A DNA stretch of 64,000 nt from Oreohelix idahoensis (Eukaryota; Mollusca; Gastropoda; Stylommatophora; Oreohelicidae): the NCBI GenBank assembly GCA_024509875.1, contig JAMPIV010019840.1:310001-374000 (forward strand). The letters run 5' to 3'. The stretch's first letter is position 1. Each line of letters opens with the position of its first letter. Positions 44,866 through 56,900 of this stretch are shown in pieces. The position numbers and the translations under genes were made by a program. The notes under the pieces were generated by a model. That model saw only the letters and a program-made list of their open reading frames with translations. It was not told where the DNA came from and made no database searches.

Positions 44866-47360
44866 AATGAAAGAACAATGGGAAAATGCGGCAGCAGAAC
44901 AGCAAATGAAAATGGGGATAAACTAATAAGTTTCTGTAGCATTAACAACCTGGTCATTGGAGGAACACTTCCCACATAAAGAAATTCACAAATTAACATG
45001 GGAATCACCAAATGGTCAGGACAGAAACCAGATAGACCACATCATGGTTAACGGTAGATGGAGACATGCATTACAAGATGTGAAGGTAAGAAGAATTGCA
45101 GATGTGGGAAGTGATCACCATTTAGTAGTAGCAAAATTGAACGTGAAACTAAGAAGGGCTAGACCAACTGTAACTACACAGAAAAAGTTTGACATCAGCA
45201 AATTGAAGGACCCCCTTACCAGAAAAGCTTTTGCGGCCGACATTAAGAAACAATATCATTTTGCCAAAAGCCAGGAAAAGACATTGACTGATGATATAGA
45301 CCAGAATTTCAACACCATTTCAACAATATATAAGGAAAGCAGCAAATCATGCTTGGGATTCCAGGAAAGGAAGAAGCAAGACTGGATAACACCAGAAACA
45401 CTAAACACCGTAAAGATGAGAAAGGAAATGAAAAGAAAGAAAACAGAAGCGAAGTCCCCAGGTTAAAGCAACTATATAGCGAACAGTACAGTCAGCTGGA
45501 CAAGGAAGTTAAATGCCAAACCCGAGCACCCAAAGGAATTTCCTAGATCATCTTGAAATACAGGCAGAGGAGGCAGCACTGAGAAATGAACAAAGCACAG
45601 TATACAAAATAACTAAATTCATCAGCGGAAAATGAGGTGCAAACAATATTACATTAGTAAGAGATAAGCAAGGTAATCTCATCACGACAGCAGAGGGACA
45701 GGAAAGAAGATGGGCAGAGTGCTTCAGAGAAACTCTGAACAAGGAACCACCAGAGACACAATTGAATGTTCCTGAGGCTGAAAATGATCTAGATGTAAAT
45801 ACAGACATTCTACGAAAAGAAGAAATCACAGCAATTAAAGGGCTAAAGAACGGCAAAGCTCCAGGCCATGAAAACTTAAATGCAGAGCTATTTAAGACAG
45901 ACCCTGAGCTAGCAGCAGAACTATTAGAACCAATATTTGCACAAGTCTGGAAAACGGGGACAACACCATCAGAGTGGAACAAAGGAATAATTGTCAAATT
46001 GCCCAAGAAGGGAGATCTTGTAGACTGCAATAATTGGAGAGGAATCACTCTTCTCTCAGTTCCCAGCAAAATACTAGGCAGGATAATTATACAGAGAATT
46101 TCAAAGGCAGTAGACCACAAACTGAGGAAAGAACAAGCAGGATTTAGAAAGAACAGAAGATGTGTAGATCATATATTCACTCTCAGGAACATTATAGAGC
46201 AGTGCTCAGAATGGCAAAGACAGCTGTACATTAATTTCGTTGATTTTGAAAAGGCTTTTGACAGCATACATAGGGACAGTTTATGGAAAATACTGAGGGC
46301 TTATGGAATTCCAAGCTGCATAGTGTCAATCATAAAAAGCCTCTATGCCAACTTTACGTTTAGTGTTGGGCAGAGCAACCTAACCTTCAAGGTGAAGACA
46401 GGAATGTGACAGAGATGCCCCTTATCAACCACTCTATTTTTAACAGTCATGGATTGGGTGATGCGCCAGACAACAGAGGGCAGTCCAAGAAGAATAAGAT
46501 GGGCTACATTTTCTACATTGGAAGATCTGGAATATGCAGATGACATTGCACTACTAGCACATTCACATCAACACATCCAGGAAAAAACTGATAGACTTAA
46601 TAAGTTTAGCCAGCAGGTGGGCTTGAACATCAATTTAAAGAAGTCTGAGGTCATGACGCTCAATGTGAGCAGCCCTGAGCCTATATCAATAAGGAATCAG
46701 CAACTGGTACAGACAGATACCTTCACATACCTAGGAAGCATAGTAACACCAGACGGTGGGGCAGGCAAAGACATCAACATCAGAATGAATAAGGCAAGAA
46801 CAGCCTTCTTTAGCCTAAACAACATCTGGAAGTCCTCCCAATACAGCACAAGCACAAAATTAAGATTATATCAGAACTGTGTGCTTTCTGTGCTCTATGG
46901 TGCAGAATGCTGGAGAGTTACAGAGAAGGTAATGTCAAAATTGTCCTCTTTTCACACAACATGCCTAAAAAAAATTCACCGAATCTTTTCGCTGAACACC
47001 ATCACCAACCAAGATCTGCTTACTTGTTGCAAGCAAGAGGACATGACAACCATCATAGCTGGCAGACGCTGGAGCTGGGTTGGTCATGTCCTCAGAAGAG
47101 ACCCCGATGCCATCACAAGAACAGCTATGCTTTAGACCCCTGAAGGAAAACAAGAGGCCGACCAAAAACAGCTTGGCGGAGGACTGTGGAGGCTGAGATG
47201 CAAAGAATGAACCAGAGTTGGGGCACAGTACGAAGGATGGCCACAGACTGAGCAAAGTGGAATCAATTTGCTGTTGCCCTACAAGATGCCACTAGGCGTG
47301 ATGGCCATTGACTGCTTTGACGGTCGGTGGTTAAGGGTCTAAGAAGAAGAAGACAAGAAA
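44866..47360 (+). mobile_element. RTE-C LINE copy 2, 5' truncated
   Basis: Begins in the endonuclease close to the truncation point of the 14662 copy and ends GGGTCTAAGAAGAAGAAGA. The next base begins a truncated RTE-D copy. Confidence 0.88.
44957..47135 (+). pseudogene. RTE-C endonuclease/RT, broken but better preserved
   Basis: 44957-45466: endonuclease end with WESPNGQDRNQIDHIM and VGSDHHLVVAK (SDHH intact). 45762-46409: RT with ITLLSVPSKILGRI, motif A INFVDFEKAFDSIHRDSLW, and motif B ending at TGM* instead of TGVRQGC. 46449-47135: motif C LEYADDIALLAHS intact, then YTYLGSIVTPDGG, LYGAECWRVTEK and VGHVLRRDPDAITR. A stop at motif B and frameshifts near 45470-45760 inactivate it. Confidence 0.87.
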
Positions 47361-48575
47361 CTGAGAGATGAACAAGGAGGTTTTTGACAAAACAGATCCT
47401 GTACAGACCAGATAGCCACTTTGAGAATAATAGTTGAACAAAGTCTGGAATGGAATTCACCACTATACATCGGATTTGTGGAATACGAAAAGGCATTTGA
47501 CAGTGTAGACAGAGAATCACTTTGGAAATTGATGAGACATTATGAAGTTCCCCTGAAGATCATTAATTTAATAAAGAAAACATATGAAGACATGACATGC
47601 AGAGTTCTTCATGAAGGACAGCTTACAGGATCATTTGGGATAAGAACAGGAGTGCGACAGGGATGCCTCTTGTCTTCATTTCTTTTGTTATTATCAATAG
47701 ACTGGGTTATGAGAACATCAACAACGCACAACAGAAATGGAATTCAGTGGACTCTGACTAAGCAGTTAGATGATCTGGATTTTGCTGATGACTTAGCTCT
47801 TCTGTCCCATTACCGTAATCAGATGCAGGACAAATTGAAAACACTCGATGACAGGTCACAGCAATTGGTCTGAAAATACATAGGGAAAAGACAAAGATAA
47901 TGAGAATAAATGCAGGTAATGATAACAGGGTTGAACTTGAAGAAACACCAATACAAGATGGAGAATCGTACACATATCTTGGCAGTAATATAGACAAAGT
48001 TGGAGGGACAGACAGTGATATCAAAATAAGAATACAAAAGGCAAGAGGAGCTTTCATTGCATTGGGAAATATATGGAGATCAAGAGAAATCAGATCCAAC
48101 ACGAAAATAAGAATCTTCAACTCAAATGTGAAGTCAGTCCTATTGTATGGCTCTGAGACATGGAGAACAACAAAAACAACAACCAAAAAGCTACAGACTT
48201 TCATAAATGAGTGCTTGCGTAGAATAGAGGGATCAAAATGGTATGACAAGGTTACCAACGTGGAACTGATGACAAGAACTAGACAAGTGCCAGTGGAACA
48301 AGATATGAGAAGAAGATGATGGCAATGGATAGGACACACACTGAGGAAACCTGTTGATAGCATTACAAGGCAGTCCTTGTTCTGGAACCCCCAGGGCAAG
48401 AGAAGCAGAGGTAGACCAAGAAGCACATGGAGAAGAGAGCTGGAAACAAAGGTGAAAATGATAAGGAGAACGTGGAAAGAACTTGAGATGATGGCACGTG
48501 ACAGGAGGACTTGGCATGTGTTTGTTGAAGGCCTATGCTCCTTTGGGAGTGGAGGGTTATGAATGAATGATAGCT
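47361..48575 (+). mobile_element. RTE-D LINE copy abutting the RTE-C tail
   Basis: Truncated in the RT fingers (ACAAGAAACTGAGAGATGAA) exactly at the end of the RTE-C (AAG)n tail. Ends in TTATGAATGAATGA. Confidence 0.87.
47421..48562 (+). pseudogene. RTE-D RT, broken
   Basis: 47421-47873: motif A YIGFVEYEKAFDSVDRESLW (Asp of the usual DYEKAF is Glu at the motif start), motif B GVRQGCLLSSFLLLLSIDWV and motif C LDFADDLALLSHY, then a one-base change after RSQQLV. 47900-48319: C-terminal blocks ending at a TGA where others have WRWIGHT. 48377-48562: FVEGLCSFGSGGL end. Closest relative here is the 59068 copy. Confidence 0.85.
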
Positions 48576-50450
48576 GTAAGTACCCGACATTGCTCGGATT
48601 TTCCTAGTAACTGTTAAGGAAACGTAGGAAACGTAAAAATGAAACTTTAATATTTTGATATTCGTGAACATGAATTATTTCAGTTAATGACTATTGCTAA
48701 AAGTGACTATCCTCGCGCCTTGTTTACTGTAATTGTAAATACAGGCTGCACAGCTTACTGTTATTCGGTTATTCCTTATGGTTCCACCAGAAGAGTGATT
48801 TCATTTAGCTTCTGAGTTTTTGCAAGTAGCTAATTAATAAGGCATATTTCTTGTTCAGTCTGGTGCACCAAGAAAGAATAGTCCACCATTCCCTTGTTTA
48901 AATGCGTTTACTATTTATCTTTGCAGCATGTCCTTATTCAAACAGATACATTGTTTCATGAACCTTTTTCCTCGTTCGTCCTGAATAGGACGTTGGTTGC
49001 GTTGTGTCCATTTACATCGGAGCTGCGATATTTGCACCTTTCGGTCAACACATCCGACTTCAGCACAGCATTTTTTGGGACAGGGTTTGCCTTCCCACTT
49101 CAATCCCTACTCTTTCAGCCAGACTGCAGTGATGCAGCCTGTTTTCAGGACCACCACTTGGAGGTGGAGTAGGGTCTTGGTCAGCTCTGGTTCGCTGACC
49201 CTGACGCAGGCAGTCAAGCTATGGGTCGCTTACTGCATTCATCTCTCTTGATGCGTCTTTGGTCCCGTTTCATGAACCAAGACAGTTATTATTTTCTTCC
49301 TTGATTGTTTATATTCTATTCGCTGCATTGTAATATTCCTCTAGATGATTTATTTATGTTCTAGTTGTTGTTCAGTTTGTTTTATTGTTCTGAAGGTTTG
49401 TTTATACTTGTATGTGTTTAATAATGGTTGCAGGTTTATTTATGCCAGTCTATATGTTTCTTGGCAAGTCTGCTACTGTAGAGCTATTGGAAAGGCAAGA
49501 AAATGATTCTATAAAGTTTCATTATTTTTTTTTAAGTTTTCATCATTTTGTCATGGCACACTTTGTTTACCCAAGACACAATTTCCGTCCGTTATATTAG
49601 CACGCGTAACAAAATTAAAATACTCCTAATGTATAAGACAGAGTAAATGTGTTGAGCTGGATTCCTCACAAAAGACTCTTATTTCTAATGATGGAACCAC
49701 AAAAGCAATTTTATTCTGTTTCCGAGTTTTAGCAAGAAGCAAATTAATAAACCACATTTTCCTTTTCTGATATGATGCACCAAGAAATAATAGTCCAACT
49801 CATCCTTTTTTAGTGTGTTTAATACTGTTTTTTGTAGCACATTCTTTTTTAGTGTGTTTAATACTGTTTTTTGTAGCACATTCTTTTCAAGCATATATAC
49901 ATTGTTGCTTGTAAAAAATAAACATGTTTATTATTTTCTGTGATACATACTTCTTATGTAAAAACATATTGATTGTGTGGAGCTGATGTTTAAAAACAAA
50001 AGTTTATATTTTCGATAAGACCCAACCCATTCAACCTTGACACACGGATGATGTTGGTTATATTAGGACACATGTCCAAATAACGTTTATTCAGCTATAT
50101 TTTATTTTTCAAACATTCTTGTACTTTATAATAGCCATAACTGCTTATCAAAATGTCATTAAAGAATTGGTCAGAATGTATGTAATAATTAAAATATATC
50201 ATGTTCTTAATCAAAATCCAGGTTATGATGAATGTAAGCAGGAGTATAATGGAGGCTTCCAGAGTCATGATGCTAATGCTGAGGTGGGATGTTGCATGCA
50301 CCATTGTTTAGACAAACTATATTAAACAGTTAATTAACATTATATGTTGTATGTACCATTGTTTAGACAAACTATATCAGATAGTTAATTAACCTTGTAT
50401 GCTTTATGTACCATTGTTTAGACAAACTAATAACTATATCAGATAGTTCA
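48576..50450. other. No gene recognised; short local duplications
   Basis: A 39-bp pair lies at about 49808-49885 (TAGTGTGTTTAATACTG). A motif GTACCATTGTTTAGACAAAC recurs three times at 50298-50430. Otherwise unassigned intronic sequence. Confidence 0.45.
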
Positions 50451-50454
50451 CCCA

Positions 50455-51240
50455 TGTGTTTCCGGGGCCCAAAAAGGGAGCAAAGAATAGTAACACTGAT
50501 CCCTGCCATGCATGTTGTAGAAAGCGACTAAGGAGGGTTGGGCATTGGGCTGGTTACCCCATCCTGTAAAAAATTTAATCCACAAAAAACTTCAACAAAC
50601 ATGGACAAGTCAATTAAGGAAAATAAAACACAGCCATCTAAGACAGGGGAAGGCCCTCTCGCTGGAAGGCGTATGATGCAACACAGAGAAAGCCAAAAGG
50701 AGTCTGTGTTACTGACTAGCCTTCTTTCTTCTAGAACTTCCAGATTTGGCACCTGGAATGTTCAGACATTAAACGAACATGGGAAAGTGGCACAAGTAGC
50801 AGCAGAAATGAGGGAATATAAAATCAAGGTTCTGGGAATGTGTGAAACAAAGTGGATGGGGGTAGACAAAAAGAAACTCATCACAGGTGAATTGGTGTTG
50901 TCCTCAGGACATGAAGACGAAAGTTCACACCACAGTAAAGGGGTAGCTCTTATGTTATCTAAAGAAGCACAGAAAGCACTCATTGAATGGGAAGCTGTTG
51001 GACCCAGAATAATAACAGCTACTTTTAAAACATCTAAAAAGAAAATAAATGTAAATGTCATCCAATGTTATGCACCAACTAATGACAAAGAAGAGTCTGT
51101 GGAAGAAACATTATATAGTAGACTACAGGAAATTATGAAAAAAGTAAAAAGAAGAGACATCACAATTTTGATGGGTGACATGAATGCAAAGATAGGTACA
51201 GTCAACACCAGATTTGAAGAAAACATGGGCTAGGAATAAT
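50455..51240 (+). mobile_element. RTE-E LINE, 5' leader and endonuclease
   Basis: Leader 50455-50570 (CTAAGGAGGGTTGGGCATTG) followed by coding sequence. Ends at about 51240; a C-terminal RTE part resumes at about 51665, so the RT core is missing. Confidence 0.8.
50538..51233 (+). pseudogene. RTE-E endonuclease N-terminal region, open
   Basis: Basic N-terminus (NMDKSIKENKTQPSKTGEGP), then EEP motifs: FGTWNVQTLNEHGKVAQVAA (catalytic Asn), VLGMCETKWMGVDKK (catalytic Glu in CETKW), INVNVIQCYAPTND and ITILMGDMNAKIG. All three front-half active-site positions are present, better preserved than in the other families. The C-terminal SDH part is absent, as is the RT, so it is not functional. Would nick target DNA. 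Confidence 0.82.
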
Positions 51241-51299
51241 GAATGATCAGCCTTATAAAAGTGCCTTGTACAACATCCTGAGGGAGCAATATTCCCACT

Positions 51300-51430
51300 C
51301 TTTTTTTGTCTCATCAGAGACCCCAGACTCTACTAGAGGCCTTATTAGACATGCTTGTTTGTTCTTTTGTCTCATCAGAGACCCCAGACTCTACAAGAGG
51401 CCTTATTAAACCTGCTTGTTTGTTCTTTCA
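51300..51430. repeat. About 68-bp direct duplication
   Basis: TTTGTCTCATCAGAGACCCC with AGAGGCCTTATTA occurs twice in tandem with a few differences. Confidence 0.85.
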
Positions 51431-51664
51431 GTGTTTTATACATTTACTTATTTTGTACACAAACAATTCAAATGTTTTTTTTTGTGTTTGAAGGTTCACT
51501 GTGACCTTATAGGGTCTTATTTCATGCAGTAAATAATTTTGTGGTCTGTTTATTTGTCTATGTGTGTGTTAATAAGTATGTACAATAGCATTTGTCTGTG
51601 CATGTATACATATATACAGAAAAATGTATTTCTACATTTTAATATTGCGTATTACAAGTGTGAT

Positions 51665-52790
51665 AAACACAAAGAGAAATCAAGTCCAACACAAAAATCT
51701 CAATCTTCAACTCCAGTGTCAAGGCCGCTCAAGTTTATAGCATTCTGAAATGCCCAGAGTAAAAGAGTTTTTGGGAGATTCAAAAACACACAGAGTAGAG
51801 AACTGGATACAATAGTCAAAAGATATGAGTCATTCATGGAGACACCTTGACCTGATAGTATATGACAAGAGGAGTTGGCAGACATCATGGAGACACCGTG
51901 ACCTGATAGTATATGACAAGAAGATTTAGCATACATTATGGAGACACCTTGACCTGATAGTATATGACAAGAAGATTTGGCATACATTATGGAGACACCT
52001 TGACCTGATAGTATATGACAAGAAGAGTTGGCAGACATCATGGAGACACCTTGACCTGATAGTATATGACAAGAGGAGTTGGCATACATCATGGAGACAC
52101 CTTGACCTGAAAGTATATGACAAGAGGAGTTGGCATACATCATGGAGACACCTTGACCTGAAAGTATATGACAAGAGGAGTTGGCAGACATCATGGAGAC
52201 ACCTTGACCTGATAGTATATGACAAGAGGAGTTGGCATACATTGTAGAGACACCTTGACCTGATAGTATATGACAAGAGGAGTTGGCATACATCATGGAG
52301 ACACCTTGACCTGATAGTATATGACAAGAGGAGTTGGCATACATCATGAAGACATCTTGATCTGATAGTATATGACAAGAGGAGTTGGCATACATCATGG
52401 AGACACCTTGACCTGATAGTATATGACAAGAGGAGTTGGCATACATTGTGGAGACACCTTGACCTGATAGTATATGACAAGAGGAGTTGGCATACATCAT
52501 GGAGACACCTTGACCTGATAGTATGTGACAAGAGGAGTTGGCATACATCATGAAGACATCTTGATCTGATAGTATATGACAAGAGGAGTTGGCATACATC
52601 ATGGAGACACCTTGACCTGATAGTATATGACAAGAGGAGTTGGCAGACATCATGGAGACATCTTGACCTGATAGTATATGACAAGAGGAGTTGGCAGACA
52701 TCATGGAGACACTTTGACCTGATAGTATATGACAAGATGAGTTTGCTGACATGTGCTGAAGACCTAAGCTCTTGAGGGAGCTACAAGTGA
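51665..52790 (+). pseudogene. RTE-E C-terminal remnant expanded into a minisatellite
   Basis: 51675-51835 carries SNTK and IFNSSVKA-like codons and ELDTIVKRYE. Then comes the block WRHLDLIVYDKRSWQTS (17 codons) repeated about 18 times, then an end like AEDLSS and an ATG-rich tail (ATAATGATGATG) at about 52780. The repeats are therefore LINE coding sequence in the plus frame. Confidence 0.75.
51837..52752. repeat. 51-bp minisatellite, about 18 units
   Basis: Unit starts TGGAGACACCTTGACCTGAT and includes GACAAGAGGAGTTGGCA. Units differ by single bases and higher-order patterning is visible (a GAAGACATCTTGATC variant at about 52347 and 52551). Since 51 is divisible by 3, long frames stay open on the minus strand without meaning. 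Confidence 0.97.
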
Positions 52791-52838
52791 TAATGATGAT
52801 GTGTCATAAATGCCAGGATTGATCCAAATTTGTTTCAG

Positions 52839-52941
52839 GCTGATTGTGATAACAGCTGCACTAAAACTGACATACAGTATACTGACTTCTTGGACATGCC
52901 AGAAAGTCAACAACAGTTATGCTTATTTGGAGATGAGAAAG
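52839..52941 (+). CDS. Candidate alternative exon of the C2H2 zinc-finger gene
   Basis: Acceptor CCAAATTTGTTTCAG ends at 52838; donor AAAG|GTGTGT follows 52941. In frame 0 it encodes an acidic, non-repeat peptide (ADCDNSCTKTDIQYTDFLDM, then PESQQQLCLFGDEK). Length 103 bp: phase 0 in, one base (G) out, so with GT at 63633 it makes Gly and reads GVYSCHLC into the finger. It cannot follow the 30606 exon directly, because that splice would meet TGA; it could follow 30303. Hence it would be an alternative to the linker exon, or need an unseen exon before it. A chance open frame is possible. Confidence 0.45.
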
Positions 52942-52982
52942 GTGTGTATAATAGCAATGTTATTATTTTAAATTCGTATTTT

Positions 52983-53324
52983 GGCTGCACAAGTTGACAT
53001 GATTTCAATATCTGTACAGTCTGACATTTGGTTTGGTTTGGCTGCACAAGTTGACATGATTTCAATATCTGTACAGTCTGACATTTGGTTTAGTTTGGCT
53101 GCACAAGTTGACATGATTTCAATATCTGTACAGTCTGACATTTGGTTTGGTTTGGCTGTACAAGTTGACATGATTTCAATATCTCTACAGTCTGACATTT
53201 GGTTTGGTTTGGCTGCACAAGTTGACATGATTTCAATATCTGTACAGTCTGACATTTGGTTTGGTTTAGCTGCACAAGTTGACATGATTTCAATATCTGT
53301 ACAGTCTGACATTTGGTTTAAGGA
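52983..53324. repeat. 57-bp minisatellite, six units
   Basis: Units start with GGCTGCACAAGTTGACATGA at 52983, 53040, 53097 and so on. 57 bp is 19 codons, so both strands stay open. Starts about 40 bp after the candidate exon donor. Confidence 0.97.
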
Positions 53325-53611
53325 CTATCTTCATTACACATGGTCAGCGCCATCAGTGCTCCGATCTCCTCTCTTAGATCACACAAGGAGGATCTCAGCA
53401 CAGTGCACAAACTCTATAGCGCTGGCGAGAGTCCCAATGTTTGTACATAATGTATAGAAATCACACATTCTATAAATATTTTTGTGGTTGGTAGGTTTTC
53501 TAATTTTTTAATTTTGATTGCCAGGGCTGCGACTTTTACGATTTCCAACTGCCGTGGGATTTTTAACATGCGCAACTTGTACTCGGGACCTCCTTTTTTT
53601 CCGCCCTTATC

Positions 53612-53968
53612 CTACTTACTTAGTCATTCTCCTTCTACCATGAGGTGTAGAGGTTTGGAAGAAAGAGTGCCAGACTATCCTATCCGCTGTCTTCCTCCTG
53701 GCCTGGTTCCATTCTAGTCCTCGGTCCTTCAAAGATTGTCTAATGTTGTCCTCCCAGTGGACTCTGGGTCATCCTGGGGGTCTGGATCCTTGGCTCTTTG
53801 TTTCCATGCTTGTCGTGGTAGCCAATCTTCTCCCATTCTGCAGACATGGCCAAACCATCTTAGTTGGGACTGTTCTACTTGGGTATGCGGGGGGTTGGAT
53901 TTAAGGCCTTGACGTATCGTCTGGTTGCGTACCATGTCTCTTCATGTTACTTCAACCACCTTCCTCAG
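53612..53968 (-). mobile_element. RTE-A 3' fragment downstream of an RTE-A tail
   Basis: 5'-truncated copy (GTATCTGAGGAAGGTGGTTG onward, minus strand) with an (AAGT)n tail at 53612. Its truncated end meets the tail of the longer copy at 53969. Confidence 0.87.
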
Positions 53969-53989
53969 ATACTTAGTCGTTCCCCTTCT

Positions 53990-56900
53990 ACCGTGAGGTG
54001 TAGAGGTTTAGAAGAGAGAGCGCCAGACTATCCTATCGGCTGTCTTCCTCCTGGCCTGGTTTCATTCTAGTCCTCGGTCCTTCAAAAATTGTCTAATGTT
54101 GTCCTCCCAGCGGACTCTGGGTCATCCTGGGGGTCTGGATCCTTGGCTCTTTGTTTCCCATGCTTGTCATGGTAGCCGATCTTCTCCCATTCTGCAGACA
54201 TGGCCAAACCATCTTAGTTGGGACTGTTCTACTTGTGTCTGCAGGTGGTGGGATTTAACCTTTAGCACGCTGCATTCTTTGGCGAAAATTTTCGCCTGCA
54301 GCTGCATTCTTTTTCACAGCGTCCCGTTTCTATAGTGGGTGACCCTTAATGTCTATAGTTTTTGTGTTTCTTGGTCAATTGCTATCATGTTTGGAATTTA
54401 TATAAATAAATGAATGGTGAATCTGATGATATAAAATTTGTTTGTGTACATATTAGATGTGATAGGAAGAGAGGAAAGGAAAGAATGCCAGAAATAAAAA
54501 AACGATCTGGTTTTGAGCTTTTGGCTGGAAAAAAAATTTTAAATAATAAAAAAAATATTTTTTTTTTATTTTAAAATTTAAAAAAAATATTTAAAAAAAT
54601 AAACCAGCAAAACGAAGGGTCCATATCCCTTGCATCTCAATGAAAGTCATTTGACCAATAGACCAATACAAATCAAATGACGATCTTTTCGTTACACCCA
54701 TCATCAGTAGCAAAGCAACAAACGCTCTCGTCAGCTGTGACATTCGGCCGAAATTCTAAATCTTTCCGATATTCCTAGTCCTAACCCCTAACATTATACA
54801 TACTTGAAAGGCCATTTTACTTTCGTTTCCATCTCAGCCATCAAACATATTCTGAGGATATCAGCGCTTATAAAGACAAAAATCTCATCCCCTGCATGGC
54901 GTCAGAATCCAATAAAATTAGAGCAAAAATGGCTGTGTGTTGATGCAGATTCATTTCGATTTAAAAAATTTACAAAAAATAAATGCGGATACACCCATCG
55001 CTTTTTTAAGATCGGAAACGGAAGCTAACTCTCTTGCAAATAACATTACAACTTAACATACGGGGCTGAAATCACGTGTACACAAGTCCTCATGCTAGAA
55101 ACGGTGATATCCGTAAGGCGACACATGGCAGCTCCAGCGTGCAGAGCATAGGTTATCTTCGGCGACATGTGTCGCCCGCAGCGTGCTAAAGGTTAAGGCC
55201 TTGACATATCGTCTGGTTGCGTACCATGTCTTTTCTTGTTACTTCAACCACCTTCCTCAGATACCTCATTTCTGAGGTTTGGATCTGACTTTTGTGGGTT
55301 GTAGTCATTGCCCATGACTCGCATCCATATGTCAAGACTGGGACATAGGTGGAGCGGTATACAGCCATCTTCGTTTTCTTACCAACCTCTCTCTTGCTGA
55401 GGAATCCTCGATTTATGGCCTGAAAAAGTCTCCCAGCTGCTGCTTTTTGAGTGGCCAGCTCTTCTTTGATGCCTCCCTTTCAGTCTATAAAAGCTCTGAG
55501 GTATTTAAAGTGGTCAACCTGCTCCAGGACCTGTTCTCCCAGCTTAATCTGATGTCTTCCTTCTCGTGATATCACCATGGATTTTGTTTTAGAGCTGCTT
55601 ATGACCATCCCTCTCTTCCTTCCAGACTTGCAGGTTGGATTGGAGATGTGTCTCTGATTTAGCAATCAGGGCAACATCATCAGCAAATGCCAGCTCCGAA
55701 ATACAGACCTGTCTCATCTTCCAGTACCCAACTGAATACTTTCTTGTTCTCTCCTTACATGCCTTGATGACATCGTCTATGAGGAGTATGAAAAGGTAAG
55801 GTGACAGGATATCACCTTGTCTTACACCAGTGGTGGTCCTGAACTCTTCTGACTTATGGTTTGCTGTCCTCACATAATTTCTGCAAGACTTGTAGATGCT
55901 CTGTATAGCATGAATCGGAGGTGCTGGAATGTTCTTCCTTGCCAAACAGTCCCAAAGTTTGCTCCAGGGGACCCTGTCAAACGCCTTTTCCAGATCTATG
56001 AAACAAAGATGCATCTCACTCTTATACTCAAGGGCCTTTTCACTTAGCTGTCTGAGTGTGAAGATTAGGTCTTGAGTACTTCGGTTTGCTCGGAATCCGC
56101 ACTGGACCTCATCCAATTGTGGCTCACCTAGGCATCGGAGACTCTGCTATAGGATTCTAGAGTATATTTTACCAGGGACACTGAGAAGGGATATGCCTCT
56201 ATGGTTTCCACACTGTCGATTGTCACCCTTATTGAAAATTGGTGTTATGATGGCAATCTCCCAGTCCTTTGGTATGGTCTTATTGTACTACGCTGCCTGT
56301 ACCTTAAGAGTAATAGGTCGCCTGATGCTCCCATGTACTTAACCATTTCTGGTGTTATACCATCATGCCCTGCTGCTTTGCCCATCTTGATTTTCTCCAT
56401 TGCTGACTTCAGTTCTTCCATCTTTATGTCATCTTCACCATCATTGGTTTTCTCTTCTGTACTAGTGGTTATCATTTCTGATGCTTCACCATGCTCACCA
56501 TCCAGGAGTTCTGAGAAATATTCTTTCCATCTTTCCATTACTTCCTTCGGGGCAGTAAGCAATTTGCCATGCTTGTCCTTTATAAATTTGAGAGGGCATT
56601 GTTTTTCCTTCAACATGTTCTTTAGGGTCTTATAGAACAATTTCTGTTTTTCTTGTGCATCTTTTTCTAGCTTTTCTCCAAATTCTTCCTAGGACTTCTG
56701 TTTTGCTGCTAGCACTTTGTTCTTTACTTCTGTTCTGAGTGTCACATATTCTCTATATTTTTCCATTTGTCCTGTTGTGTTTTTAGCTCCTAAGTATTGT
56801 TTCCATACCATTTTCTTGTCTTTTATTTTCTCTTTGACTTCCTCTGTCCACCAAGGTGTCCTCTTTCTCTTGTTCCCAAGCCGGACTTCACCGCAAGCTT

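Noticed and set aside
48915..49103. Cys-rich minus-strand frame (KPCPKKCCAEVGC)
   Set aside because: Short, no recognisable domain spacing, and no splice or repeat evidence to support it.
51700..52752. A 350-codon minus-strand frame of 17-residue repeats (MSANSSCHILSGQGVSM-like)
   Set aside because: It is the antisense of the 51-bp LINE-derived minisatellite and stays open because 51 is a multiple of three.
51837..52752. CRISPR array
   Set aside because: The repeats are contiguous with no unique spacers, and the context is eukaryotic.
52968..53457. Frames of 19-residue repeats on both strands
   Set aside because: By-products of the 57-bp minisatellite; no independent coding signal.
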